DNA of 64,000 bases. Origin: Oscillibacter sp. (GTDB lineage: Bacteria; Bacillota; Clostridia; Oscillospirales; Oscillospiraceae). A program made the position numbers and the translations under genes. The stretch spans positions 62,001 through 126,000 of the forward strand of contig JAAVZX010000024.1 of NCBI GenBank assembly GCA_022791875.1, written 5' to 3'. Below are positions 30,006-37,881 of the stretch, piece after piece (the first letter of the stretch is position 1; each line of letters begins with the position of its first letter). The notes under the pieces are model-generated. The model saw only the letters and a list, made by a program, of their open reading frames with translations, had not been told where the DNA came from and did no database searches.

Positions 30006-31496
30006 TCAGGCCCCCAGCCGCGCAAGCCCTGCGCGGAGGCGTTTTACGGCCTCGTTTTTTCCCAGAATATGGCAGATTTCCACGGCGCCGCCGGGGGTTA
30101 CCTGCCTGCCTGCCGCCGCGATGCGCACCGGCCACATCAGCGTCGCGTTTTTCACGCCCAGATGTTCCGCCAGGGCGATCAGGCAGTCGTGTACCGACGC
30201 CTGGGTCCATTCGGGAAGGGACTCCAGGGCGGGGATGGCCGCTTCCAGCATCCGTTTGGAGACTTCGGCGTCGGTTTTGGCCTTCTTGTTGGTGAAGAGG
30301 GCGGTGTCGTAGTCCGGGAGGGCGTCGAAGAAGTCCACCTTTTCGGGGATGTCCGTCAGGCGTTCGCAGCGGGCCTGGAGGAGGGACGCGACTGCGGCGG
30401 CGTCGATGGCGGGGTTTTTGACGGTCTGGCGGATATAGGGCTCCGCCGCCTTGGCAAACGCCTCCGGGCTGAGGGCGCGGAGGTAGACGGCGTTGAAGTG
30501 GTCCAGCTTGGCGGGGTCGAAGATGGCGGGGGATTTGGAGATGCCCGCTACGTCGAAGGCGTCTGCCAGCTCGGACAGGGAGAAGATTTCCTGCTCGCTC
30601 AGGTCGCCCTTGGGGGCCCAGCCCAGGAGGGCCACGTAGTTCAGGACGGCCTCGGTCAGGTAGCCGTTTGCGATCAGGTCCTCATAGGAGGGGTCGCCGT
30701 GGCGCTTGGACATCTTGTTGTGCTGGTCCCGCATGACGGGGGAGCAGTGGACGTAGACGGGGATCTCCCAGCCGAAGGCTTCGTAGAGCAGGTTGTACTT
30801 GGGGGCGGAGGAGAGGTACTCGCTGCCCCGGACCACGTGGGTGATGCCCATGAGGTGGTCGTCTACGACGTTGGCGAAGTTGTAGGTGGGCAGGCCGTCC
30901 CGTTTCAGGAGGACTTGATCGTCAAGCGTCTTGTTTTCCACGGTGACATCGCCGAAGGAGACGTCGTGGAAGGTGGTGGTCCCCTCCCGGGGGATGCGCT
31001 GGCGGATGACGTAGGGCGCGCCGCTGTCCAGCTTGGCCTGGACGGCTTCGGGGCTGAGGTCCCGGCAGGGGTCCGCGGCGCGGTCCCACTCGCCTGCGGG
31101 CTCGCTTTCCTCGGTCTTCTCGCAGAAGCAGTAGTAGGCCGCGCCTTTCTCCACCAGCAGGTGGGCGTACTTCGCGTAGAGGTCCCGGCGCTGGGACTGG
31201 ATATAGGGGCCTACGGGGCCCCCGATGTCGGGGCCTTCGTCGTGGGTCAGGCCGCATTCCGCCATGGTGCGGTAGATCACGTCGGTGGCTCCTTCCACGA
31301 GACGGCCCTGGTCGGTGTCCTCGATGCGGAGAATGAAGGTTCCCTGAGCGTGGCGGGCGATGAGCCAGGCGTAGAGGGCGGTGCGCAGGTTCCCCACGTG
31401 CATGTAGCCCGTGGGAGACGGCGCGAAGCGCGTCCGGACCCCGCCCTTCGGTATGCGGGCCTCCATGTCTTCAAAAAAACGGCGGTCGAGTGCCAT
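30006..31496 (-). CDS. gltX: Glutamyl-tRNA synthetase
   Basis: A 496-residue class I synthetase charging tRNA-Glu. The HIGH-type motif is HVGN at 33-36 (APSPTGYMHVGN) and KMSKR is at 261-265. C123, C125 and C144 suggest the zinc-binding insert. The C-terminal helical anticodon-binding domain is present. It may be discriminating or non-discriminating; with no gatCAB in view this cannot be judged. It lies upstream of asnA on the same strand, with a 164-base gap. Confidence 0.95.
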   Translation of the reverse strand: MALDRRFFEDMEARIPKGGVRTRFAPSPTGYMHVGNLRTALYAWLIARHAQGTFILRIEDTDQGRLVEGATDVIYRTMAECGLTHDEGPDIGGPVGPYIQSQRRDLYAKYAHLLVEKGAAYYCFCEKTEESEPAGEWDRAADPCRDLSPEAVQAKLDSGAPYVIRQRIPREGTTTFHDVSFGDVTVENKTLDDQVLLKRDGLPTYNFANVVDDHLMGITHVVRGSEYLSSAPKYNLLYEAFGWEIPVYVHCSPVMRDQHNKMSKRHGDPSYEDLIANGYLTEAVLNYVALLGWAPKGDLSEQEIFSLSELADAFDVAGISKSPAIFDPAKLDHFNAVYLRALSPEAFAKAAEPYIRQTVKNPAIDAAAVASLLQARCERLTDIPEKVDFFDALPDYDTALFTNKKAKTDAEVSKRMLEAAIPALESLPEWTQASVHDCLIALAEHLGVKNATLMWPVRIAAAGRQVTPGGAVEICHILGKNEAVKRLRAGLARLGA

Positions 31497-31606
31497 AGTC
31501 GTTGTCTTCCTCCTTAGTTGCGCCGGGGTGAACCGGCTGTGTTGCAGATATTGCCATTATCCACGCTTTGGGGGGAAAAGTCAAGGGAGTTGGGGCGCGG
31601 GGGGTT

Positions 31607-31756
31607 ACTTTTTTTCTTGAAAGAAAAAAAGTAACCAAAAAAAGAACTTTTTAGTACCGCTCTACGGTGCATAGGGCGTTAAAGCCTGTCACACGGTAAC
31701 GCAGCTGTGTGCAAGGTGGTCCTTACCTCGAAGCGAGGTAAGGACCACGGGATTTT
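31607..31756. repeat. Dispersed repeat family B, long copy
   Basis: Starts with a TTACTTTTTTTC/GAAAGAAAAAAAGTAA hairpin, then AACTTTTTAGTACCGCTCTA, then a GTCACACGGTAACG block and a closing GGTCCTTACCTC/GAGGTAAGGACC hairpin. Nearly the same as the left part of the element at 5275. Confidence 0.8.
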
Positions 31757-31761
31757 TTTAT

Positions 31762-32412
31762 TCAGCGTGCTTCAAGCATCTTGTAGAAATTATGGAGCAT
31801 CGTGCAGAGCTGCTGGCGGGTAACAGGCTGAGAGAGCATCAGGTCCCCAGCAGCCGTGCCCCTGAGAATGCCATGGCTTTGCGCCCACGCTACCCCCTCC
31901 TTATGCGCAGGACTGGGGGTATTATCCAGCTCCAGAGGCTCCGCATACTTGGGCCGGACCGCTCCGGTAATCAGCTGGCTTTTCCGCGTTTTCCGACAGA
32001 CCATGCCGCCGTTGGACTGACTGCCCGCAGTGCTGGTATTGCCCTCAATCGCCGTGACGCCGGAGGCATCCACCGTTTCAACGATGCCTGTATGCTCTGT
32101 GCCGCGCCGCTTTCCCGTGAAATCGTAGATCACGATGTCGCCGGGACGGAAGTCCTGCGTAACCCAGCAGCCCGCCTCCTGGGCGGCACGCATCAGAGCT
32201 CCGCAAGAAGCCGTGCGGGTGGGCAGCAGGTCCGATGCTCCTGCTTCGTGGAAGCACCACTGCACAAAGACCATGCACCACGGATACGCCGCGCCGGAAA
32301 CCTCGCGGCCATAGAACCAGGTGTTGTACTTCACGCGGTTGGAGTTCGCAGGGAGTTCCGTGGTTCCCAGCTCCCTGCGGGCGGCGGTGAGGACGGAATC
32401 AATCGTTTTCAT
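31762..32412 (-). CDS. CHAP-domain endolysin with SLH-like C-terminus
   Basis: A 216-residue cell-wall hydrolase. Residues ~10-130 form a CHAP amidase/endopeptidase domain: catalytic C46 in PWCMVFVQW, H107 in TEHTGIVE, and an acidic/Asn partner in IEGNTS (E123, N125). Residues ~165-216 (GVAWAQSHGILRGTAAGDLMLSQPVTRQQLCTMLHNFY) look like one SLH-type wall-binding domain. There is no signal peptide, so it needs a holin. The adjacent holin and XhlA-like genes make a phage-style lysis cassette. Its start overlaps the holin gene by 14 bases. Confidence 0.85.
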   Translation of the reverse strand: MKTIDSVLTAARRELGTTELPANSNRVKYNTWFYGREVSGAAYPWCMVFVQWCFHEAGASDLLPTRTASCGALMRAAQEAGCWVTQDFRPGDIVIYDFTGKRRGTEHTGIVETVDASGVTAIEGNTSTAGSQSNGGMVCRKTRKSQLITGAVRPKYAEPLELDNTPSPAHKEGVAWAQSHGILRGTAAGDLMLSQPVTRQQLCTMLHNFYKMLEAR

Positions 32413-32608
32413 CGTTGACGCCTCCCTCCTGGGTCTTCTTGGCCTGGGTGCCGAAGTAGAAGGCGATTACTATGGCGTAGACGGTCATAAAATCCTGCGA
32501 GATCGTCCCGGCGAGGGACATATATGCGAATACGGCGGTGAGCGTCAGCGTTACCAGGGATTTCACGCTCAGCAGATTGGAAATGCGCTTGTTGATCGGT
32601 TTGTACAT
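32399..32608 (-). CDS. Phage-type holin
   Basis: A 69-residue small membrane protein with two hydrophobic segments (SLVTLTLTAVFAYMSLAG and FMTVYAIVIAFYFG) and a charged C-terminus (TQAKKTQEGGVNDEND), like many Firmicutes phage holins that permeabilise the membrane for the endolysin. The ATG at 32608 has AGGAGG. Its 3' end overlaps the CHAP endolysin gene, the standard order in lysis cassettes. Confidence 0.75.
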   Translation of the reverse strand: MYKPINKRISNLLSVKSLVTLTLTAVFAYMSLAGTISQDFMTVYAIVIAFYFGTQAKKTQEGGVNDEND

Positions 32609-32654
32609 TGATAGCCTCCTGAAAATTTCCGGCGGCAAAATGCCGCCCTGGCTC

Positions 32655-32682
32655 TTGACAGGGCGGCGGGGTTTGGTATAAT
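32655..32682 (+). promoter_or_regulatory. Plus-strand promoter within the lysis cassette
   Basis: Consensus TTGACA and TATAAT 16 bases apart (with TGG before TATAAT). It faces against all neighbouring genes and would make an RNA running into the 3' end of the 31-residue peptide gene. Confidence 0.75.
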
Positions 32683-32688
32683 AGAGAA

Positions 32689-32774
32689 CAGAAGGGCGCT
32701 GTTACTAAGACGGTTGGCCCAAGGAACAGCTTAACTTACGTTAGCCGCTCGGGTAGGGACCGGGCGGCTAACAC
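32689..32774 (+). ncRNA. Candidate antisense RNA
   Basis: Predicted transcript from the promoter at 32655. It contains GCGCTGTTAC and CGGTTGGCCCA, then GGAACAGC, which can pair back to GCTGTT. It ends in a strong hairpin GTTAGCCGCTCGG-7-CCGGGCGGCTAAC (32742-32774) overlapping the stop codon of the convergent 31-residue gene. There is no clear T run, so the 3' end is uncertain. Antisense control of the peptide is an inference. Confidence 0.5.
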
Positions 32775-32863
32775 GCGTATGGGGTCGTGTACCAGATGAC
32801 CCAGAGGACCACCAGCACAGTCACCACGAAACGCAGGACTTTCATCCAGCGTCCATGACCCAT
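32768..32863 (-). CDS. 31-residue hydrophobic peptide, candidate type I toxin
   Basis: A 31-codon gene with a strong GGGGGGAGGTGG site. The product has a short basic start (GHGRWMK) and one membrane helix (VLRFVVTVLVVLWVIWY) ending TTPYAC. It has its own minus-strand promoter (32971-32998) with a ~100-base leader and faces a convergent plus-strand promoter. This layout matches type I toxin/antisense pairs of Firmicutes such as txpA/ratA or fst. It could instead be a phage-associated small holin-like protein. Confidence 0.55.
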   Translation of the reverse strand: MGHGRWMKVLRFVVTVLVVLWVIWYTTPYAC

Positions 32864-32970
32864 AGCACCACCTCCCCCCTTTGTGGATTTTGCAGGGGTT
32901 CTAACGGTGGGCCAACCGCCTATTGATGTAACAGCGCGCCTTCTGACTGTCCTGGCGGGACAGCGCACTT

Positions 32971-32998
32971 ATTCTACCATGCCGCGCTTTTTTGTCAA
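32971..32998 (-). promoter_or_regulatory. Promoter of the 31-residue peptide gene
   Basis: TTGACA and TAGAAT on the minus strand, 16 bases apart, about 100 bases before the ATG at 32863. Confidence 0.7.
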
Positions 32999-33043
32999 TT
33001 TCCGCTCCGGTTCGGGGCGGATTTTTTCTTTTTCGCTCCGGAC

Positions 33044-33373
33044 TCACAGGCCCAGATGGGCCAGCGCGCCGCCTATCAGAGCGGCCAGGACCAGCCAGAT
33101 CGCTTTTTCTGCCAGGTTCTCCCAGCGCCGTCCGGGCTTGGACTCCAGCTCGCTCAGCTTGTGGTTCAGCGCGTCGTGCTTCTTCGTGAGGCGGTCCAGC
33201 TTTTCCAGGATGGCGTCGTATTTCGCGTTCTGGACTGCGTTCGTCAGCTCTGCCTGGCTGAGGCGTTCCCGAAGCTCTTTGTGGTCCTTTCCGTTCTGCT
33301 CGGCCAGGTCACGCAGCTGCTGCTCCAGGCGCGTTAGGTCTGCGCAGGGCTCTGTGCATTTTGTTTCAGACAT
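33044..33373 (-). CDS. XhlA-like phage protein
   Basis: A 109-residue protein with a long heptad-rich coiled coil (about 15-80, Leu/Glu/Lys-rich) and one C-terminal membrane helix (AIWLVLAALIGGALAHLGL) after GRRWENLAEK. This is the layout of the haemolysin XhlA family, membrane proteins of PBSX-type lysis cassettes that work with a holin. The ATG at 33373 has GAGGGGAGCG twelve bases upstream; a longer in-frame start at 33448 exists. It is the first gene of the lysis cassette, which reads toward the holin and endolysin. Confidence 0.78.
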   Translation of the reverse strand: MSETKCTEPCADLTRLEQQLRDLAEQNGKDHKELRERLSQAELTNAVQNAKYDAILEKLDRLTKKHDALNHKLSELESKPGRRWENLAEKAIWLVLAALIGGALAHLGL

Positions 33374-33459
33374 TTTCTGTTTTTCGCTCCCCTCGTTTGG
33401 TTTCAGCGCGGGACCCGCTGGGTTCCGCCCTTCACTATGCCGCTCCAAAGGGGGGATAG

Positions 33460-33479
33460 TTGCACGGTTTCGTGCAACC
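33460..33479. promoter_or_regulatory. Palindrome upstream of the lysis cassette (candidate operator)
   Basis: Perfect GTTGCACG - 4 bases - CGTGCAAC, 87 bases upstream of the XhlA-like start. Identical arms and spacing to the site at 13912-13931. Confidence 0.65.
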
Positions 33480-33517
33480 GGTTCCGGATTTTTACAATTT
33501 TGTCACATTTTTGGGCG

Positions 33518-33557
33518 CAAAAAAGAGCACCAGGGCCTTGGGCCGCGGGTGCTCTTT
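33518..33557 (-). terminator. Terminator after the YhaO-like gene
   Basis: Stem AAAGAGCACC / GGTGCTCTTT with a T run on the minus strand; it separates the yhaO transcript from the lysis cassette. Confidence 0.8.
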
Positions 33558-33590
33558 GTGCTGTGTTTATTCATATTGGATGGGTAGGGA

Positions 33591-34688
33591 CTAACCTAGT
33601 TCGCGGTGGTCCAGTGCGGCCAAGCCGAAGCGGACGGCAAGCGTGATGGTGTCGCGTTCCTCCGGGGTTTCGGCGGCGCTCCACTGGGTCTTCATCTCCC
33701 GCAGGAACAGGCCCCGCAGGGAGTCTTCTCCGGACCGCGCCCAGATGTCTTCCGCAAGGCGGGTCTGGTCACGGATTTCCAGGGCGCAGAAGCGGTCTGC
33801 AAGGGCGGCTTCCAGCTGAGACGCACCCGCACCGCCTGCGCCGGATTCGCCGGTCAGCAGGATGCGGTAAAAGTCGCTTTCGGTGTCCTCCGGGAGCGCT
33901 GACTCTACGGCTTCGCGGGGGGTGCGGCCTGTTACGTCGACCTCCAGAATCTGGTAGCGGCGGCGGGCGAAGGGGACGAAGGTCAGGTCGACCTGCCCGT
34001 TGTCGATCACGCCGCGGTAGAAGCCTTTTTCGCCCAGCTCGTCGAAGCCGCGGCCCTCGGGACAGCCGGGCCAGGCGCAGACCGTGCGGCCATAAGTGTG
34101 AGGGGCGCCGCGCCTGTGGATGTGGCCCAGGGCCAGGTAGTGGAGGTTGCTGGCGGCGATTTCCTCATGGCGGATGGGGTTGTAGCGTTCCTCGGGAGGG
34201 TCCACTTCGCCGTGTAGGAGGCCGATGTGAATTTTTCCGTCTTCCGGGGCGGAAAAGTCGGCCAGCAGGCTCCGAGTCTGCTCGGAGGACTGGAAGGCCG
34301 CGCCGTGGATGACGGCGTTCCACTCGGGGAGTTCTACCGACTCCATCTGGGGCGTTTGGAAGATGTACACGTTTTCGGGCCATTCGGTCTGGGTCCAGAG
34401 GGTGTTGGGGGCGTACCAGTCGTGGTTGCCGGGGGCGATGAAGATCCGCGCGTGTTCCATGCGGCCCAGGGCCTGGGAGAGCTGCTCGCAGGTTTCCAGA
34501 TAGGCCGCGGCGCTGTCGAAGAGGTCCCCGGCCAGGAGGACCAGGGGGATTTTCTCCTGGTTGACATAATCCGCCATGCGGAAGACAAGCTCCCGAAGCT
34601 CCTGACGGCGGGCCTTGGCCTGTTGGGAGGGCAGGGCCCCGAAGGGGCTGTCCAAGTGGAAATCTGCGCTGTGCAGAAAGGTCAGCAT
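33591..34688 (-). CDS. DNA repair exonuclease, YhaO/SbcD-like metallophosphoesterase
   Basis: A 365-residue calcineurin-like phosphoesterase of the YhaO/SbcD/Mre11 type. The metal motifs are all present: HSADFHLD (H6, D9, H11), GDLFDS, GNHDW, LLHGEV and GHIHRRG. The C-terminal ~120 residues form the capping/dimer domain. YhaO normally pairs with the ATPase YhaN in double-strand break repair; no yhaN gene is next to it here (the lysis cassette follows). Confidence 0.88.
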   Translation of the reverse strand: MLTFLHSADFHLDSPFGALPSQQAKARRQELRELVFRMADYVNQEKIPLVLLAGDLFDSAAAYLETCEQLSQALGRMEHARIFIAPGNHDWYAPNTLWTQTEWPENVYIFQTPQMESVELPEWNAVIHGAAFQSSEQTRSLLADFSAPEDGKIHIGLLHGEVDPPEERYNPIRHEEIAASNLHYLALGHIHRRGAPHTYGRTVCAWPGCPEGRGFDELGEKGFYRGVIDNGQVDLTFVPFARRRYQILEVDVTGRTPREAVESALPEDTESDFYRILLTGESGAGGAGASQLEAALADRFCALEIRDQTRLAEDIWARSGEDSLRGLFLREMKTQWSAAETPEERDTITLAVRFGLAALDHRELG

Positions 34689-34722
34689 ATCGAAAATAGC
34701 CTCCTATTCAGGTTCCGGCGCG

Positions 34723-35199
34723 TCACGCCTGCCAGCCTTTGCACACGTCTATCCAGGCGGTGAAATTGCTGGCGGATTCTTCCAGCTCCTGGCAGCTCAG
34801 CTCGATGGCGCTATGGTCGTTTCCGGCGGCGGGGAAGATGGTCTCGAAGCGTTTCAGGGACACGTCCAGGTACACCGCTACGCCTTCCGGGAGGGCGAAG
34901 GGACAGACGCCGCCTACGTCGTGGCCGATCAGGGTGTGGGCCTCCTCGTGGGTCAGCATCTTCGCCTTCGTGTGGAACTGGGCCTTGTATTTCGGGTTGT
35001 CAACCTTGGCGTCTCCGGCGGCGACGATGATGATGGGGCGCTCGTCTACCTTGAAACTGAGGCTTTTCGCAATCCGCGCCCCCTCTACGCCTACGGCTTC
35101 CGCCGCCAGGTCGACGGTGGCGGAGGATACCTCAAACTCACGGATGCGGCCCGCCAGGCCAAGAGGCTCCATGTAGGCCCGTACTTTTTCAATAGACAT
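34723..35199 (-). CDS. YbaK/EbsC-family aminoacyl-tRNA deacylase-like protein
   Basis: A 158-residue YbaK/ProX-like protein, which hydrolyses mischarged Cys-tRNA-Pro or similar. Typical blocks are AEAVGVEGARIAKSLSFKVDERPIIIVAAGDAKVD, LTHEEAHTLIGHDVGGVCPFAL and the late NDHSAIELSCQEL. K45 in the IAKSLSF stretch is the likely key Lys. The ATG at 35199 is chosen; an ATG nine bases upstream is too close to the GGAG site. It overlaps the preceding membrane-protein gene by 11 bases. Confidence 0.88.
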   Translation of the reverse strand: MSIEKVRAYMEPLGLAGRIREFEVSSATVDLAAEAVGVEGARIAKSLSFKVDERPIIIVAAGDAKVDNPKYKAQFHTKAKMLTHEEAHTLIGHDVGGVCPFALPEGVAVYLDVSLKRFETIFPAAGNDHSAIELSCQELEESASNFTAWIDVCKGWQA

Positions 35200-35644
35200 C
35201 GTAATCATTTCTCCTTTTCTTTTTCCATTCCCGATGCTGGGACCAGAAGATTCCCAGGACGGCTGCGCCGGATACGGCGCACACAAGCAGGCTGAACAGC
35301 GGTTCAGCCCCTACATAGGCGCTGTTTCCGTTTACAGCCCGCGCAAAGACGGTCAGGCCCTCTTCCAGGACAAAAAATCCGGCGATCAGGACGTTGACCG
35401 CGGCCAGTCCCGCGGCCCGTTTTTGGTCTATCCAGAGGGTTGCAGCGGCAATCAGGGCGGTGATGAACGGCCCCAGAAACAGCGCCGCGAACAGGAGCGT
35501 CCATGGGAGGCTGAGCCCGCCGCCCACCATGTAAAAGGCTGTCACGCTCTCCCGGTTTCCGGCGATACGGAGCACCCGCAATGCTATAGTGCCCAGCAGA
35601 AGTGTGGTGCCGCCGATCCGGAGCGCGAGGCCCAGGCCCTTCAT
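35189..35644 (-). CDS. Hypothetical membrane protein (151 aa)
   Basis: A 151-residue protein with four hydrophobic segments and a very basic C-terminus (REWKKKRRNDYDVY). I do not recognise a family. Its ATG overlaps the stop of the YmdB gene (ATGA) and its end overlaps ybaK, so it is in the middle of a three-gene operon. Composition and codon use match the neighbours. Confidence 0.7.
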   Translation of the reverse strand: MKGLGLALRIGGTTLLLGTIALRVLRIAGNRESVTAFYMVGGGLSLPWTLLFAALFLGPFITALIAAATLWIDQKRAAGLAAVNVLIAGFFVLEEGLTVFARAVNGNSAYVGAEPLFSLLVCAVSGAAVLGIFWSQHREWKKKRRNDYDVY

Positions 35645-36414
35645 CGGATGTCCACCCGCTCCACGGACGTGCAGAGTCCTGTGTCGCTGTCCAGGGTGAA
35701 GATCGCGCCCTGCATTTTGCAGGGGCCCTCCGGCTGCTTGTAGCGGCCTGGAAGCCCGCCGAGAAAGTTCTCTACCGACTGCCAGGGCTCGATGCCCAGC
35801 ACCGACTCCACCGCGCCGGTCATGCCCAGGTCGGTGATGTAGCCGGTGCCTTTGGGGAAGACCCGCTCGTCGGCGGTGGGGACGTGGGTGTGGGTGCCCC
35901 AGAGGGCGGAGACGCGGCCATCCAGGTAGTAGGCCAGGGCCAGCTTTTCGCTGGTGGCCTCGGCGTGGAAGTCTATCAGGGTGAAATCGGCGGAGGGGTC
36001 CTCCAGGAGGCGGTCGGAGGCAAAGAAGGGGTTGTCGGCCCCCCAGGCCAGGTCGCAGCGGCCGATGAGGTTTACGACCCGGATGCGGACGCTGCCCAGG
36101 TCGAAGAGCTCACAGCCGTGTCCGGGGGCGCGGCCTGTGTAGTTGCCGGGGCGGAGCAGCCAAGGGGTGTCGTCGAGGAAATTCCGGATCTGGGGACGGC
36201 CAAAGGCGTGGTTTCCCAGGGTGACGGCGTCGGCTCCAGCGTCCCGGATGCGCCGGGCCTGCTCCGGCGTCAGCCCCACGCCGGAGGCGTTTTCGCCGTT
36301 TACTACGGTAAAAGCGATCTGCTTGAAGCGCTGGAGGGGCCGCAGGACCCGCTCCAGGTGTTCCAACCCCGGCTCCCCCACCACATCTCCTACCGCCAGA
36401 ATATGATACAGCAT
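35641..36414 (-). CDS. YmdB-family metallophosphoesterase (TIGR00282)
   Basis: A 257-residue YmdB-type calcineurin-like phosphodiesterase; in Bacillus subtilis YmdB hydrolyses cAMP and affects biofilm and motility gene expression. Motifs are AVGDVVGEPG (D8), VNGENASGVGLT, TLGNHAFG, DFHAEATSEK and GTHTHVPTADER. The ATG at 36414 has AGGAGG; an upstream in-frame ATG at 36447 lacks a site. It heads the ymdB-membrane protein-ybaK operon. Confidence 0.9.
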   Translation of the reverse strand: MLYHILAVGDVVGEPGLEHLERVLRPLQRFKQIAFTVVNGENASGVGLTPEQARRIRDAGADAVTLGNHAFGRPQIRNFLDDTPWLLRPGNYTGRAPGHGCELFDLGSVRIRVVNLIGRCDLAWGADNPFFASDRLLEDPSADFTLIDFHAEATSEKLALAYYLDGRVSALWGTHTHVPTADERVFPKGTGYITDLGMTGAVESVLGIEPWQSVENFLGGLPGRYKQPEGPCKMQGAIFTLDSDTGLCTSVERVDIR

Positions 36415-36518
36415 ACACGGTACGCCTCCTTTCCATCCGCCTATCATACCACGCTTTCACGCAAATGTCCACCCTTCCCCACCCAACCATAACAGAAGCA
36501 GGCAGTCCAAAAATGGCC

Positions 36519-36608
36519 GATCTGCCAGGGTCCAGGGAGGCGCGTGCCTCCCTGGTGGGGTCCAGGGGCAAAGCCCCTGGCCGCCGGAGGCCCCCCGTAG
36601 GGAAGGTA
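36519..36608 (+). repeat. Dispersed repeat family A, copy 8
   Basis: Full copy: GATCTGCCAGGGTCC start, GGGAGGCGCGTGCCTCCC, CAGGGGCAAAGCCCCTG, GCCGCCGGAGGCCCCCCGTAGG end. Confidence 0.85.
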
Positions 36609-36641
36609 CTTTCGATTTGGGAAAATATTTCAAAAAATTCC

Positions 36642-36670
36642 TTGCATTGTCGGTAAAATTTGTTTATAAT
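36642..36670 (+). promoter_or_regulatory. Promoter of the glycerol-dehydrogenase-like gene
   Basis: TTGCAT and TATAAT separated by 17 bases, 39 bases before the ATG. Confidence 0.8.
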
Positions 36671-36708
36671 GGAAACGCAGACCCCAAATTTGAAAGGAGA
36701 GATTTCTT

Positions 36709-37824
36709 ATGCCCGCTGGAAAAGCTGGAGAGTGCCGCTGCTTTCAGGCCCCTTCCCGTTATATGCAGGGTCCTGGCCTGATCAACCGTCTCCACAAATT
36801 CGCCGCTAACTTCGGCAAAACCGCCCTTCTGATCATCGACCCCTACTTCTACGATGACTTCTCCGTCCGCGTCCCCGCTCAGTTCGAGGAGCATGGGATG
36901 AAGGCTTATACCGTGAAGTTTCCCGGGTACGCCGGACATAAGGAGCTTCAGGAGCTGATCGACTTCGTGAAGACCCTTCCGGAGATCCCCGAGACCTTCA
37001 TCGGCATGGGCGGCGGACAGGCTATGGACCTGAACAAGGCTGTGGCCGCGCATTACCGTAAGAACTGGATCAGCTTCGCTACCGCCCTTACCACCGACGC
37101 GCCTACCTTCATGCACACCATCATCAACAATCCCGGCGGGCAGAATGAGCTCATGTTCCACTACAAGAACCCGGATTATGTCGTGGTGGACACCGAGATC
37201 ACCATCAAGTCCCCCGCCTGGATGCTCACCTCCGGCATCGGCGACGCCCTGGCCACCTACATCGAGGCCGAGGCTTCCGCCGCCAACAACAACGTCTGCA
37301 ACTCCGGCCTCGAGGACTACAAGCCCTCCATGCTGGGCATGGCTGCAGCCAAGCTCTGCTACGACATCCTGCTCAAGGACGGCGTCGCCGCCATGCGGGC
37401 CGCGAAACAGCAGCTTCGTACCCCTGCCTATGAGAACGTGGTGGAGGCCGCGACGCTGCTCTCCGGCGTCGGCTGCGAGAATACCGGCGTGTCCATCTCT
37501 CACGGACTCCAGGCTGGCTTCGGCGTCCTGCCCAAGCACTTCCTCCACGGCACCGGCGTGGGTTACTGCGTCCTGGTCCAGCTGGTGGTCCAGAACGACG
37601 AGCGCTTCCCCGAGGTCTTCCAGTTCTGCAAGGACGTGGGCATCCCCGTCTGCACCGCTGATTTGGAGATTCCGGCTGAGGAGCGGGATATGTACATCGA
37701 AAAGCTGGTGGACAGCGTTTACGGCAAGCGCTGGAATGTCACCAACGTGCCCTTCTTCTTCGAGAAGAGCACCTTGGTGGACGCTATCAAGTATCTGGAT
37801 CTGTACGCTGCTGAGCATAAGTAA
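36709..37824 (+). CDS. Iron-containing alcohol dehydrogenase, glycerol-dehydrogenase-like
   Basis: A 371-residue NAD-dependent polyol dehydrogenase of the GldA-like branch. The nucleotide-binding part has GMGGGQAMDLNKAVA, and the metal ligands are the Asp in SGIGDALATY and His residues in VSISHGLQ and LHGTGVGYC. Catalyses oxidation of glycerol or a related diol, or the reverse; substrate unknown. Codons are strongly biased (GCC, CTG, AAG), as in the S-layer gene, so it is probably highly expressed. Good promoter, GAAAGGAGAG site and terminator: a monocistronic unit. Confidence 0.88.
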   Translation: MPAGKAGECRCFQAPSRYMQGPGLINRLHKFAANFGKTALLIIDPYFYDDFSVRVPAQFEEHGMKAYTVKFPGYAGHKELQELIDFVKTLPEIPETFIGMGGGQAMDLNKAVAAHYRKNWISFATALTTDAPTFMHTIINNPGGQNELMFHYKNPDYVVVDTEITIKSPAWMLTSGIGDALATYIEAEASAANNNVCNSGLEDYKPSMLGMAAAKLCYDILLKDGVAAMRAAKQQLRTPAYENVVEAATLLSGVGCENTGVSISHGLQAGFGVLPKHFLHGTGVGYCVLVQLVVQNDERFPEVFQFCKDVGIPVCTADLEIPAEERDMYIEKLVDSVYGKRWNVTNVPFFFEKSTLVDAIKYLDLYAAEHK

Positions 37825-37842
37825 GCGGAAATGTGCGCAAAA

Positions 37843-37875
37843 AAGGTGCTGGCCGGGAGGCCAGCGCCTTTTTCT
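37843..37875. terminator. Bidirectional terminator between GldA-like gene and ribF
   Basis: Stem AAGGTGCTGGCC / GGCCAGCGCCTT with A and T runs. Confidence 0.85.
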
Positions 37876-37881
37876 GTTTTT

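Noticed and set aside
30069-31517. Long plus-strand frame opposite gltX
   Set aside because: Shadow of the glutamyl-tRNA synthetase gene; low-complexity Gly/Val/Asp composition and no start signals.
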